Source: Massospora cicadina
Taxonomy: Eukaryota; Entomophthoromycota; Entomophthoromycetes; Entomophthorales; Entomophthoraceae
Assembly: GCA_022478985.1 (NCBI GenBank)
Contig: JAKSZP010005671.1
Location: 18,537-82,536 of the forward strand
Direction: 5' to 3'
Length of the DNA: 64,000 nucleotides
The notes under the pieces were generated by a model that was not told where the DNA came from, ran no database searches, and saw nothing but the letters and a program-made list of their open reading frames with translations. Position numbers and translations under genes: made by a program. Below are positions 36,577 through 47,239 of the stretch, piece after piece (positions within the stretch are counted from its first letter, which is position 1; each line of letters opens with the position of its first letter).

Positions 36577-36850
36577 CAATCATTACTAGTGGCCCCACAG
36601 CAGATAATGGCCCACCATTGTGGCTGACGAGTCACACCTCTCTGATCCTCTGGCACCTCAGGGACAATTATTTGTTTGCTTGTCAGGTTGTTGGTTATAG
36701 CGGCCACCAGTCATTGTTCTCTTTTTGATTCCCCAATGCCTATTTATCAATTTTCATTGAAGCAATGTCCTTTACATTCTGGTGTATATTTTGGGTGCTC
36801 ACGCACCCCAACTGGCAGGCCAGTTTTATTTTAAAAGTGGTTTCATGATA
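36577..36850 (+). repeat. D 3' LTR, part 3 (end)
   Basis: After the CAATC duplication the D LTR resumes. GGGTGCTCACGCACCCCAAC and the final TTTCATGATA correspond to GGGTGCTTGTGTACCCCAAC and ...GACA of G. D's right TSD copy would be GGAAG (36851-36855). Confidence 0.75.
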
Positions 36851-37884
36851 GGAAGGCATAGGCAGAGAATACTATTAATTTTATAAAAGTAGCTGCTTAT
36901 CCGAGTAAAGAAAAAACAAATTCTCAACTGCATTCACTACATAGTTCACATTTTTCAAGGATCAAACAATTATTAAAGCCAATCCAGGCTGGAAGGTTTA
37001 GCTTCCAATAATATTAAAAATCTCCAAAACTGGCCAGGTTTGGATACCTCATACCTAGTAATATTACATATTTTTAAATCTCTTTTCTCCTGATTCTCGG
37101 CCATTTTTACCACTAGCATAAGGCCTGATTTGAAAATCCAGAACCTAGCTTCATTCAATGACCTTAGAGAGATCACTAGTGTCTCTCAAGGGTTCTAGCC
37201 TTACTTCCTGTGGCTTCAGATGCATAGCCTTGGATTGGCGATCTACACAGGAAATATGTCACTAGCTGTAACATCCTCAGGGTATTGTTGTTATAGGATT
37301 TGGGAGTAGTAATTGTTGAGGGGTAAGTATGGAAAGTATTAGTCAACAAACAATTTCCTTGTAAGATAACAAGCTTAGTACCAGAAGCAGCCTTGCTCAT
37401 GTTTCTTGGGTGGAGATGGGGTTATTGACTTTGGTGATGACAGCTGCGTCAGTGCCTCTTGTTTGTGTTTGGATCTGATAGGAGGACTATCTTAGTGGTT
37501 CTCTTGATGTTGGGGTTGGAGATTGTTAGTAAATCTTTGTTTTCATTTCTTCCAGCATCCTTCTCTAGTTCCCAATACATTAAAGTTCTCTCAAGACATA
37601 TTCTTGATTGATATGGGACAAGTTTATGTTGTTAATGTTTGGATCAAAGTGTAGGTTGATAAGAGCATGTTCATATTTGGGCATTTAGCACTGTAGTTCA
37701 CTGGAATTTGTCCCTTTAAATCCCTCCACTGTTTGAAACTAGTATAAAAACTATCAGTGATACAGTCACTGCATAACTAAATTTCACAAGTGGCCCCCTC
37801 CATAGGTCTTAGCTGCTTTACTAAAAAAACATAAATTTTAAAAAGCTTAAGTAATTTTTTAAATTTTTAAATTGGGAATTTGAC
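36851..37884. other. Unassigned 1-kb stretch; possible host or old-element sequence
   Basis: It shows no similarity that I can see to any element in the window, has moderate AT content and no long frame. The best frames are on the minus strand: 37400-37176 (74 codons, begins MSKAASGTKLVILQGNCLLT) and 37176-36973 (67 codons), which abut in different frames. I do not recognise them. They could be exons of a decayed gene, or chance. Confidence 0.35.
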
Positions 37885-39285
37885 ATTATTATTGTTATTT
37901 TTATTTATAAGAGGCAAGACTACCAGGGGACAGACAATACCAATATTTAAACTCCAAAATAAACCAACCAAAAACTAAAATATGAATCAACCGCCCTTTT
38001 TGGGCAGTGATACATAAGAAACTAAAAATCTACCTACCAGGTGGCACAGTGACGAGCCGCTTATCTCATCATGGTGGAGGGGAAGGTGAGATTGGGTGGG
38101 TCTTCATCAGGCTCAGCATTGTGCGGAGCAATGCTGAGAGCAGGGGGGTTGAGGCATCCACGGGATGAGGGTTGAGGTGAAGTATATAGTTGTTGAGATC
38201 AATGATTTGGGCCTGGATTAAAGCCTCTATGAGTTTGGCAACGTGGTTTTCAGCCTTGACGTGGGCTTTGCAAAGTTGTTTTTACTTTGCAAGATCTGCT
38301 CTTGTGATGCATTTGGTTAGGGAATAATCTGCCAGTTCAGCAACATGCTTGACAGCAGTGGTGGCAGTTTTATACTGTTTTTGGAACTCTTCTTTTGTGG
38401 TAGGAGGAAAATCATAGGGGAATGAAGGGGGGTGCAACCCTTTTTTAAATTATGTGACAATTTTGCACACATTTTGAGGATATGGGGATTATTGATACAG
38501 ACCAATGAGGCCTCAGAAAGCTGGTGGTCATTTTGGAAAAAGGTACTTTGGGTTTGGGGACATATCAGTTGGTCAGGGATGGGTCATCAAAGTCTGAATT
38601 CAGATAAGTTGTTAAATCAATTTTTAAACTTGGTGGTGGGACAATTTCATCAGATTTGGTCACTACATCCTATAAATTTTAGTAATTTTGGTTGATTTGG
38701 GAAGATAGGGTGGCAGGTGATTATGGTTGGGTAGGTTTTGGGGCAGGAGATTTTCCAGATTGCACATGGGTCCAATCCTGCTCCTGATTGGTTGTTATGG
38801 GTGTGCTTTGGCCAGCTTGGGTTTGAGGTGCTAGATTTTGCTTCTGATTTGAGTGCATGGTCTGTGGTGGTGGGGACAGCCAAAATCCCCACTTGAAGGC
38901 TGTTGGTGTGGCCTCATGGGTGGAGTTGGCCGTGTTTGCAGGGTATGAATTATATTGGCAAGCCTTTTTGGTGTGGCCCAATTCATAGAATAAATGGCAA
39001 ATTGTGTGACCATTATCAGTGTGGTCCCAAAAGAAATAGTCAGGTGCTGATGGGAGACAAACATGTGGTGGGATATGTGGGCCATGTTCAGCTGGTGGGG
39101 AGTAATGGTGGCCATTGCTCAAGGTGCCGCAAGGCGTTCAGCACCACTTGGGACAATGAATTGGAGGATAGGGGTTTAGCCATATGTGGCCAACCACAAC
39201 ATCAACTCCTCATAGAGAGTTCGAGAGGTGTAAAAACCAGCTCAGTTACAATTGCTTGAGCTATGCCAATGGATCCCACAAAAAA
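37885..39285 (-). mobile_element. N2: second ORF1-only LINE-like element, 5'-truncated
   Basis: On the minus strand it runs parallel to N1 from about 39285 (homology to N1 stops there, matching N1 near 10330) to the 3' end at about 37885. The 3' end reads TGTCTGTCCCCTGGTAGTCT ... TATAAATAAAAATAA, strikingly like LINE3's (TGTCTGTCCCCTGGTCAGCC ... TATAAATAAAAAA). A zinc knuckle is partly readable (TICHLFYELGHTKKACQ, second Cys lost). No TSD could be fixed. Confidence 0.7.
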
Positions 39286-39400
39286 CTAATAAAATAAAAA
39301 ATAGATAAATATAAAAATTTGGTTTTTTTCATTTTTAATGTGAGCATGGGAGTCAAAACTAGAAACAATCCCCCTCCAATTTCTGAAAATTATTATTTAT
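39286..39400. other. Short AT-rich spacer before LINE2
   Basis: Target DNA of LINE2. It resumes at 63841 on the far side of LINE2. Nothing recognisable beyond a loose resemblance to F-type LTR sequence. Confidence 0.5.
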
Positions 39401-39599
39401 ATTATTTTTGAAGGTCACTTTTCTCTCTCAATGTATACACTATAGCAACTTTTTTTTCAAGTTTAGGTAAGATTGATAATATTATCAAGGAGATTAGTGT
39501 GCACCCAATGTTGGGTATCAGTTGGGCGAGTAAAGTTAAGGGCACAGGTGTAGGCCCCACATCATTCAAGTTTCATAAACGCCCTGACAAATCTAGCAG

Positions 39600-39852
39600 C
39601 ATAGATAAAATTAATAGTAAAAAACTGGCGGTTACCATTTCCCCAGAAATTCTGGCCTGGCAAGCGCGCTGCAACTAGTTCATTAGTACGCCACGCTCCC
39701 AACCACTATTGTTGGTGGAACATGGGGCTTATCCTGGATATTCAACAAATGGCGCTTTGGGAGAAGTTTTGTGGAGATGTACACACACATTTCCTGAATT
39801 CAGTGTACTTTGCACCACACACCATGCCTTGCGGTTGGCTGGATCTGGGATT
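39600..39852 (+). pseudogene. LINE2 ORF1, N-terminal part
   Basis: SSIDKINSKKLAVTISPEIL then AWQARC match LINE1's ORF1 start (LAVTISPDILAWQAHCNQFI). It continues in shifted frames to ALRLAGSGIW and is cut at 39852 by LINE1; it resumes at 46191. Confidence 0.8.
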
Positions 39853-40149
39853 TGGAATTTAAAAAGTAAAATTTATTTGGAGAAGGCTGACCAGTGGATG
39901 GACACTTCTGATAAGACACAAAGAAAATAAAAACTTCAGTGAGATGAGGCTCCCCAGAGAAGCTAATGCTATCTCCTGTTGCCAGTGGGAATGTCAAGAT
40001 AGGGAGGGGGGTCACGTGTGCAGGTGCTTGCGCCACTATTGAGCATGTATGTAGGAAGGGGTCTGAAATGATGAAAAAACTGAGAACCAGGATGAGACCA
40101 ACTGGCAGCGATGTGGTGGGAGGTATCCAAACATCCACGCTTGAAAGTG

Positions 40150-43100
40150 GTCGACTAAGTGGGACTAAAACCAGCATACAGCTTCTTGGAGGGTGGGGGT
40201 GGAGCCTGATATGGCATCCAAGACAATCGTGTGGATAATCCACATAGTGATTGTGACCAACAAGGCACAGAGGGAATGCGGAAGAGGGGAGGCCATGGAT
40301 AAAGCAAACATGTACTTAGATAGACTGAAGGGCTGTGCCTGATCCTGGAGAAGCAGACGTTGCACCTCACGCCATATCGCTTTAGATGGAGGGCACTTTT
40401 CCAGGCGGTGAAACAGCGTTCCATAATGGCCACACATGACACAGGATGGGTGCAAAGCGTTAGAGCTTTTTGCAGTATGGTATATCTGTCTCAAGTAGCG
40501 CTACACATGGGAACAAATATGTGGCTGCAGAAAATGGTGGTGGGTGTACTTCCAAATAGCTTTCTGGGTATCAAGGGGGTAGGGGATGTCCATCATGTCC
40601 AGGTAGTCCACCCCGGACAAGGTATGGGGTCGCATGTGTATCACTCTGTTCAGAATGGAAAGTCCCTGTACCTCCTGGATGAACCAAGGAGGGGGACTCC
40701 CCCTCTTGGCGGTGTGCCCAAAAAAGCGAATTCTCCACTCAGTGCTCTGAATGGAGAGGAGGATCCTTTTGAAGTGGGGTGACGTCCCATGTGGGCCTAC
40801 TGCCAAACAGTGTGAGGCAAGGTGCTTTAACAGAGAGTGTGGGTGGAATGGATTGGTGAGGCCCAGGGCTTGGGAGAAGTTGGATCAGGTTGCGCGGGTC
40901 CAGTGCTGGACTGAGATTATAGGGTTAGTAATAGCAGCGATCCAGGTGACAAGGATTTTGGATGCATGGGCCTCAAAGTTGAGCAGGCCCATACCACCAC
41001 TATGGCGAGGGCCAAACATGACATCCAGGTGCACTGGTGGTGGGAGGCCAACCAAAGCCACCCTTGCAGAAGGGCGTATAGTGATTTTAAGAAACTTGGG
41101 TAAAAAGTGGTGGCGTGGGCCCCAAACCAAACTTTAGAGAGGAGCATTAAGTTGGCTAGTACTTTGCCTGTAAGGGAAGTATGACGGGATCTGAGGGAAG
41201 CTATGCATTTTTTTACATTGTCTAGTATATGGTTTCCATCACCAATGAGGCGTACCCGCCTGCCTCCAGCCACACCCCCAAATTGCGGACAGGGCCAACG
41301 GTGGGACTTGGCACAAGGGGAGCGCAAGCGGGGCGGTGTGGGGTGGGAAGGGCAAGCTACCTTATGCGCTGGCTGATGAGGCGGGTAGGAAACAGGGCGC
41401 TGGGGCCCAGCGGGCTTGATACCGACCAAGAAGAACAATTTCAGTTTTGGAGGCGTTGAGTGCAGCATTACTTACCCTGGAGTAAACATGGATAGTTTCA
41501 AGCGCGCGTGCATCATGATTGTTAGACACCCTAACCACACAATCATAAGCAAATGCCAACATCTTCACAGGGGTTTGGCCTTGCACATGGACCCCAGTAA
41601 GGCGGGCATTCACATTTTAAAGAGGTGGGTCAAGGCTGAAGTTATACAAGAGTGGGCTAAGCGGGTCCCCTTGGCGTAGTCCCCTTTGAGGGCGGACTAC
41701 ATCCATGAGAAGGCCAGGGCCACGCACAGCCATTGTGGCAGATTCCGTTAGCAACATCACCCAATTGATGAAGCGAGGGGGGAGGTGGAACTTGTGGAGG
41801 CAGGCTCTTAGGTATTCCCAGTTGACTCTATCATAGGCCTTCTGCTGGTCTAAAAATACAAGTGCTCCAGAAGCCGTGGACTGACAGAAGTTGGCTAGGG
41901 TGTGTATATTGTCCCAAATCGACCTTTTGGGTATATAACTGAATTGTTCAGGGGAGATGAGAGCAGAGGTAGAAACCCCTAGACGGTTAGCCATGATTTT
42001 AGTAAAAATTTTGTGTCTGTGTTAGTGATAGAAATGGGGCGCTAATTGTCCAAATCCAGCTTATCCCCCTTTTTGTATAGTGTAATTGTGTAGGCCTCTT
42101 GCCCTCCAGGTTGGAGGCGCGTTTCCAGAAGGCATTGGTTAAGAGAGGCAAGCAGCAAGGAGGATAAATCTTTGAAATACTTCTTATAAAGCTCATAAGG
42201 GATGCCATCTGGGCCTGGGCATTTCATACATGATGCACTGCAAACAGCGGACCAGACTTTTTCCTGAGTAATCAAATTCTTCAACTCTGGGAATCAGGAA
42301 ACAGTGCAGATGTGTGCGCTATTGAGAAAATTTTTCATTTTAGCCAGCTGAATTAGATTGGATCAATATAGTTTAGAGTAATAATTTTGTATTTTGACCT
42401 CCACTTTGGCCATTGTATCTGCTACGGACTGGTCTGGCCTTCACATCTGTGTGCAGGCCAAGCTCTGGCGCGGTGTGAAGAGTTTTGAAAAAAGTAAGTA
42501 AAGCATTTGTCACCCGCTGTAATGTGTTTAGCCTTATACTGAACACAAACCTGATGCTTGTGTTGTCTCACCAGAGCGTTAAGGTGGGTGGCCACTTCCA
42601 CACACTTGTGACCCCAGGCTGGGCTGTAGCCCACGGCAGAGAAGTTGGACTCCAGGTGGTCCAACTCTGTTAGTGTGCGCGAAATGATTGCCAAGGCAGC
42701 CCGTGAGTAATGGATAAAGGTGGTGAGCCTGGTGGATTGTGCTCGCCTTGAAGGTAGACCAAGTGGAGATTGGATCTGCACAAAACGGTATGACAAACTC
42801 TGGAGCCAAGGTCATGGATTTCACCCATGAGGAAAATCTTGGCGATGTAAGTTCGGCTGGGTGAAGTTTGCACCATTTTGGAGCCTGAGCTGCTGGGTTG
42901 GATAAATGGAAGGAAATTGATACCAACCTGTGGTTGAAGAAATCGATTTTTTGTCATGGTGAATTGGAAAATTTGGGTTTTGAAATCTCAACAGCATGAG
43001 GATAAGGTCGATGTGTTTCATGGACCTTAACTGACCGTTGTGTATATGGGGGCGTGACATGTGAGTGAGTAGTGTAGTATGTCATGGAAAAGTATCAATC

Positions 43101-43620
43101 AACCCTAGGGTGGCTTTGAGAATGCGTAGTTTAACGTGCCCCTGTGGGGGTGTAGGTGATGAGGGCCAGCGGTCTGTGGATGGGCTCATCCAGCAGTTCA
43201 TGTCTCCAATGACAAATGGATTGGGGGGCAGCAGAAAGTAATTGATTGTCAAGAAAAATTCCTGACATTCACATGCACAGGTCGGGGCATAAATGTTAAC
43301 AATAGCATGCTCTTTGTCATCCCTGAAAAGGTGACAACAAGGATGCAGCCATTTAGGTATGAATTTGATGAAATAAATTTAAAATTTTTGTTCACTCTAA
43401 TTAACCCCATTGTGCTCAGACCAAAAGGAGAGTGAAGGAGGAGCATGTTTTAAATGATTCCTCAGTACTGCGCGGACAGTGGGTTTCCTGAATGTCCAGG
43501 ATGTCCACAGGTAAATTATTTAGTAAAAAAACTCAGTTTCCTAGCCTGGGATGGCGAGGCCTTGAGTCCAGCGATGTTCAATGTCCCTAAAGTAAAGGCT
43601 CCCCCATTGCACCTTAGGTG
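40150..43620 (-). pseudogene. LINE1 ORF2: endonuclease, RT, CCHC finger
   Basis: Endonuclease is at 43620-43170 (GTLNIAGLKASPSQARKL, VDILDIQETH, then the damaged GD-N motif). RT is about 42250-41390 (KCPGPDGIPYELYKK; LDQQKAYDRVNWEYL; RPQRGLRQGDPLSPLLYNFS; KMLAFAYDCVV, where the second motif-C residue of FADD is Tyr). The C-terminal region is 41360-40900. The finger CVMCGHYGTLFHRLEKC is at about 40440-40390, followed by the helical segment to 40165. ORF2 makes the target nick and the cDNA in working LINEs. Several shifts. Confidence 0.88.
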
Positions 43621-43724
43621 CGAGGGGAAGGGCACCTGAGCCCTTCAGCCTTCTCTTTTTCTTCATGGCGCTTGTTATCGCCTTAGGTATGTGATGCTAC
43701 AGAGTAATTGTCAGAGTGGTTAGC

Positions 43725-46060
43725 TTTAGCAGTGGGGTTCACGTTGGCTTTTGACTTTGCTTTTTCCCAGCTGTGGGACGATTTTTTGCAGAGTGTACAT
43801 TTGGTGCACCATCGCTTAGAGGTGGAATATTGGCAGGATTGTTGGTGATCAACTCAGTCAATCAATGCTTGGGTGCATTGGTCTTGTGAAACTGATTCGC
43901 CCATTGAGTGTTCAGCTTGGGTGGCCCAATCGGCTTGGAGGGTCCCAATCTGATTGGTCAAGGGACTCATGAGCTGCTTCTGCTTTGAAAGTCTCAATGT
44001 CCTCCTGGAGCCGGGCAGGCGGGTTTGTGGATGCGGTCTTGACCACCTCCTTGGCCGCCACCTTGCAGCCCTGCTTGGCCTTCTTCCGCTCTTGTGGGTA
44101 CACTGGTTTTGCAAGAATGTAGCAGCCTTGCGCTCCCTATGAAAAGGCTGCCTTGGTGTATATTGTTGGTTCATAGTTGGCTTCTGGACCACTCATTGAA
44201 TCTGAGACAATTTCATGATGAGTAAAGCCCTCCTTGATGGGGAAGGTGTGGCCTTTTGTCTAAAAGCGCTACAGAACGCAAAGATGGGAGGCGTGCTGTC
44301 CACGGTGACCCTGAATGGGTGGGTATCTTGCCCATCGATGTTGACTGTCACAAAATCAAACTTGGGCTCCGCTAGTGTGCCAGGCCAACTAGTATTAAGA
44401 CTGGTGGCCCTTTGCTATTTCGCCTTCATTAGCGTACTAACCACTTTATGTTGCTTCGTCCAACCTACCAACTAACCACCAACAGCTTCTCCTTTAGCCC
44501 TAGGCATCCTCAGCATATGCCCCGGCAAGTCCTGCTCCCTTCCTAGGCGGCTCATTCATTTCTGCGCTGCCCCACCCTCACCCTACACCAACCCATCTAG
44601 GCATTCCCCAGAAAAACCATCCCCCTTCTTGGGCGGCTATGGCACCTCCCACGCTGCACCCCGCTAGGGTTGGCGGCTTGTCAGCTCATCCGCTGGTAGC
44701 CAGCTGGTCAGGTTCCCACTGGTTCCTCATAGAGAGGAGGTATGTAGCTGGCAGCGCCAGCCACTCCAGGCGTGATCACCCACGCCTATCAGGGATCCCC
44801 TAGTCCTATCTACTCCTACTCTAGCTGCTCTAAGCCACTATCAAATAAAAGTAAGAATGGTGCAAGAGAGATGTTTATTAGGAGGGAATGAAAGAATATT
44901 TATACTACTTTCAGGGCTACTGCGCCCAAGTACTCTTTGGCCAATGATCTGCCAGAAAACCCATCAGCCTTTTGATTCCAAACCTCTATCAGATCGTAAA
45001 CTATTCATTCATACTTCATAGCGATTCCCTCCAGATCTGCTCACTGATCACCGAATATAAATTAGATCAATCCATCCTCAGCATAAGTCACTGGTCGATT
45101 GTATACAAACTCATAAATAAATAGGAATTTGAACATCCTTGGCATGAGTTGCCAGTGCTCCAAATTAGACAACGGAACCACTTTGAATGAGTCATAACAG
45201 ATTCATCAGCTCCACTGGAAACTCCCACAACAATCTTCGGATGGCATTTTGGCAGTGAACTCAGCTTCCATCAAACCTAAACTCGAACAAATATATAACA
45301 TTAAATAGTATTGAACTAGACGAATAGCTGGCAATTACATTAAACTAACTGAAACCTCTAATTCAAATAATATTGGAATGATTCATATGGTTAAAATCCT
45401 GAAATCGACAAAAGTGGTATAAGGGATTTGGGTCAAATCCTCCGCTATCCCCGCAGATGGTGTTAGGACTGCAATTGCTTTGCCTGTGCACAGGTTTTGC
45501 ATTAGCGTAAAGCGCTGCATTTTAAAGGATTGTATTTTGCCATATATGGCAAACCCAGACTCCATGTGGTGCTTGAGCACGGTGTGCTTGACCGTTGTTG
45601 GCAGGAAGTCAAAAGTCATGAAAATTTGGCTCGATTTAGTCCATTGGGTGCACTTTGTTTTGACAACCCGTTGACCATCTGTGAGGTCTACTACAATGCG
45701 CACCTTTGCGGCTTTGTCCGCCACTTTCTTATTCTCAAAGTCAAGATCCGCCAACCGTGTGCCATGGAGTGGGGTGCAACCTACACCGCATTCAGAAAAT
45801 GTGTGTGTACATCTTCACAAAACATCTCCCAAAGCGCAGTTTGCTGAATATCCAGGAAAACATGCACCCCAAGTTCCACTGACAATAGTGTTTGGGAGTG
45901 CGGCATATTGATGAACTGATTGCAATGCGCTTGCCAAGCTAAGATGTCTGGGGAAATGGTAACTGCCAGTTTTTTATTAAGTTTATCTATTCCGCTGGGC
46001 TTGCTAGGGCATTTACAAAATTTGGTTGAAATGGGGCTACACCTGTGCCCTTAACTTTAC
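43725..46060 (-). pseudogene. LINE1 ORF1, interrupted by insertion X
   Basis: Start region LAVTISPDILAWQAHCNQFI at about 45990-45930. A frameshift leads to the central part 45754-45414 (VRIVVDLTDGQRVVKTKC, FMTFDFLPTTVKHTV, NLCTGKAIAVLTPSAG). After X it continues at 44349 (VTVNIDGQDTHPFRVTVDST), with a ruined zinc knuckle near 44290-44230, a Lys/Ala-rich stretch and ADWATQAEHSMGESVSQDQC near 43900. ORF1p is the RNA-binding partner of ORF2p. Confidence 0.82.
44356..45407. mobile_element. X: unclassified 1.05-kb insertion in LINE1 ORF1
   Basis: It interrupts LINE1's ORF1 precisely. ACAAAA is repeated at both edges (44350-44355, 45408-45413), giving a 5-6 bp TSD, and LINE2 supplies the uninterrupted frame (HTAFVKINGQDSHPFRVTMD). 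Termini TCAAACTTGGG and ...GAAATCGA are not TG...CA, and terminal inverted repeats are weak at best. It has no coding frame. It could be a solo LTR with eroded ends or a non-autonomous DNA transposon. Confidence 0.6.
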
Positions 46061-46190
46061 TCGCCCAACTGCTCCCTGACATTGGCCCCAACTAATCTCC
46101 TCGATAAGATTATCAAACTTTACCTAGACTTGAATTGAATTTGGTGCAAAAGTGTTTGCTCGAGAGAGTAATTTTTTTGGATCTGGGATT

Positions 46191-47127
46191 CAAAAACAAA
46201 ACTGCAGCGGACAAAGCTGCAAAAGTATGATTGGTAGTGGACCTCCCAGATGGTCAATGGGTAGTTAAAACAAAGTTCACTTGCTGGACTAAATCAAACC
46301 AAAAGTTCATGACTTTTGACTTCCTACCTACTACAGTCAAGCGCACTGTGCTGGTGCACCACCTGAAGGCTGGGCTCGCCAAATATAGGGAAATACAATC
46401 TTTTGAGATGTAGCGCTTTACACTCATGCTGGACCTGTGCATGGACTTGGTGATTGCTGTTCTCACCCCATCCGCGGGGATAGCAGAAGATTTGACCCAA
46501 ATTCCTCACACCGCTTTTGTAAAGATTAATGGTCAAGACTCCCACCCATTCAGGGTCACCATGGATAGTGCGCCTCTTATCTGCACTTACTGTCGCACTT
46601 TTGGCCACAAGGCCCATACCTGACCCACCAAGGAGGGCATTACTCAAACCAAAGTAATCCTGGAAGCAATGTGTGGTGCGGACGCCCACTATGAACCAGC
46701 AGTAGACACTGACGCAGCCTTCCCATGGGGCGCGCCTGGGTGCTACATTCAATTGAAACCTGTATCCCCGCAGGAGCATAAGAAGGCCAAGCAGGCCTGC
46801 AAGGCAGCACCCAAGGAGGAGGCTAAGACCGCGTCAGTAATCCCGCCTACCCAACTCAAGGAGGATATTGAGTCATTCACAATGGAAGCGGCTCACAAAT
46901 CCTTCCACCAATCAGATTGGGCCGCCCAAGCTGAAGACCCAATGGGTGAGTCAGTTTCACCCGACCAATGCTACCAAGAATCAATTGAATCTGAGTCACT
47001 CAACAACATTCCTGCTGAAATTCCACCCACATGCAATGGTGCACCTCAAGTGCACACAATGCCAAAAATCCATCCCACAGTGGGGAAAAAGCAGAAGGCA
47101 AAAGCCAACGCGAACCCCATAGCTTAA
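46191..47127 (+). pseudogene. LINE2 ORF1, main part with CCHC knuckle
   Basis: It resumes after LINE1: KTAADKAAK, LVVDLPDGQWVVKTKFTC, FMTFDFLPTTVKRTV, LTPSAGIAEDLTQIPH. The knuckle CTYCRTFGHKAHT (46580-46622) has lost its last Cys, replaced by a stop (TGA). The C-terminal 150 codons, 46669-47127, are open: HKKAKQACKAAPKEEAKTAS, WAAQAEDPMGESVSPDQC, GKKQKAKANANPIA-stop. The basic tail probably binds nucleic acid. Confidence 0.85.
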
Positions 47128-47239
47128 GATTTCCATACTGAGCCATACTCCATAGCACTGATAACTGTACTGCCAGACAGTGACATGCTGAGATTGAGAA
47201 GGCTGATGGGCCCCGTGCCCTTCCCCTCACACCTAAGGT

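Larger units (their letters stand above)
39853..46177 (-). mobile_element. LINE1: full-length LINE, minus strand, inside LINE2's ORF1
   Basis: TSDs TGGATCTGGGATT at 39840-39852 and 46178-46190, perfect 13 bp. Removing LINE1 restores LINE2's ORF1 (GSGI + FKNKTAADKAAK). It is 6325 bp including the 1058 bp of insertion X with one TSD copy, so 5.27 kb itself. The 5' end (46177) carries the same leader as LINE2 (CAAGT(C/T)TAGGTAAAG/ATTTGATAA) and the 3' end carries ...CATCCACTGGTCAGCC ... AATAAATTTTA. Confidence 0.92.

Noticed and set aside
45383..46500. 5' inversion (twin priming) of LINE2, because ORF1 appears inverted head-to-head at 45414-45754 and 46191-46500
   Set aside because: The two copies overlap by over 300 bp and differ clearly in sequence. 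Perfect TSDs at 39840 and 46178 show that the inverted copy is the 5' part of a separate element, LINE1.
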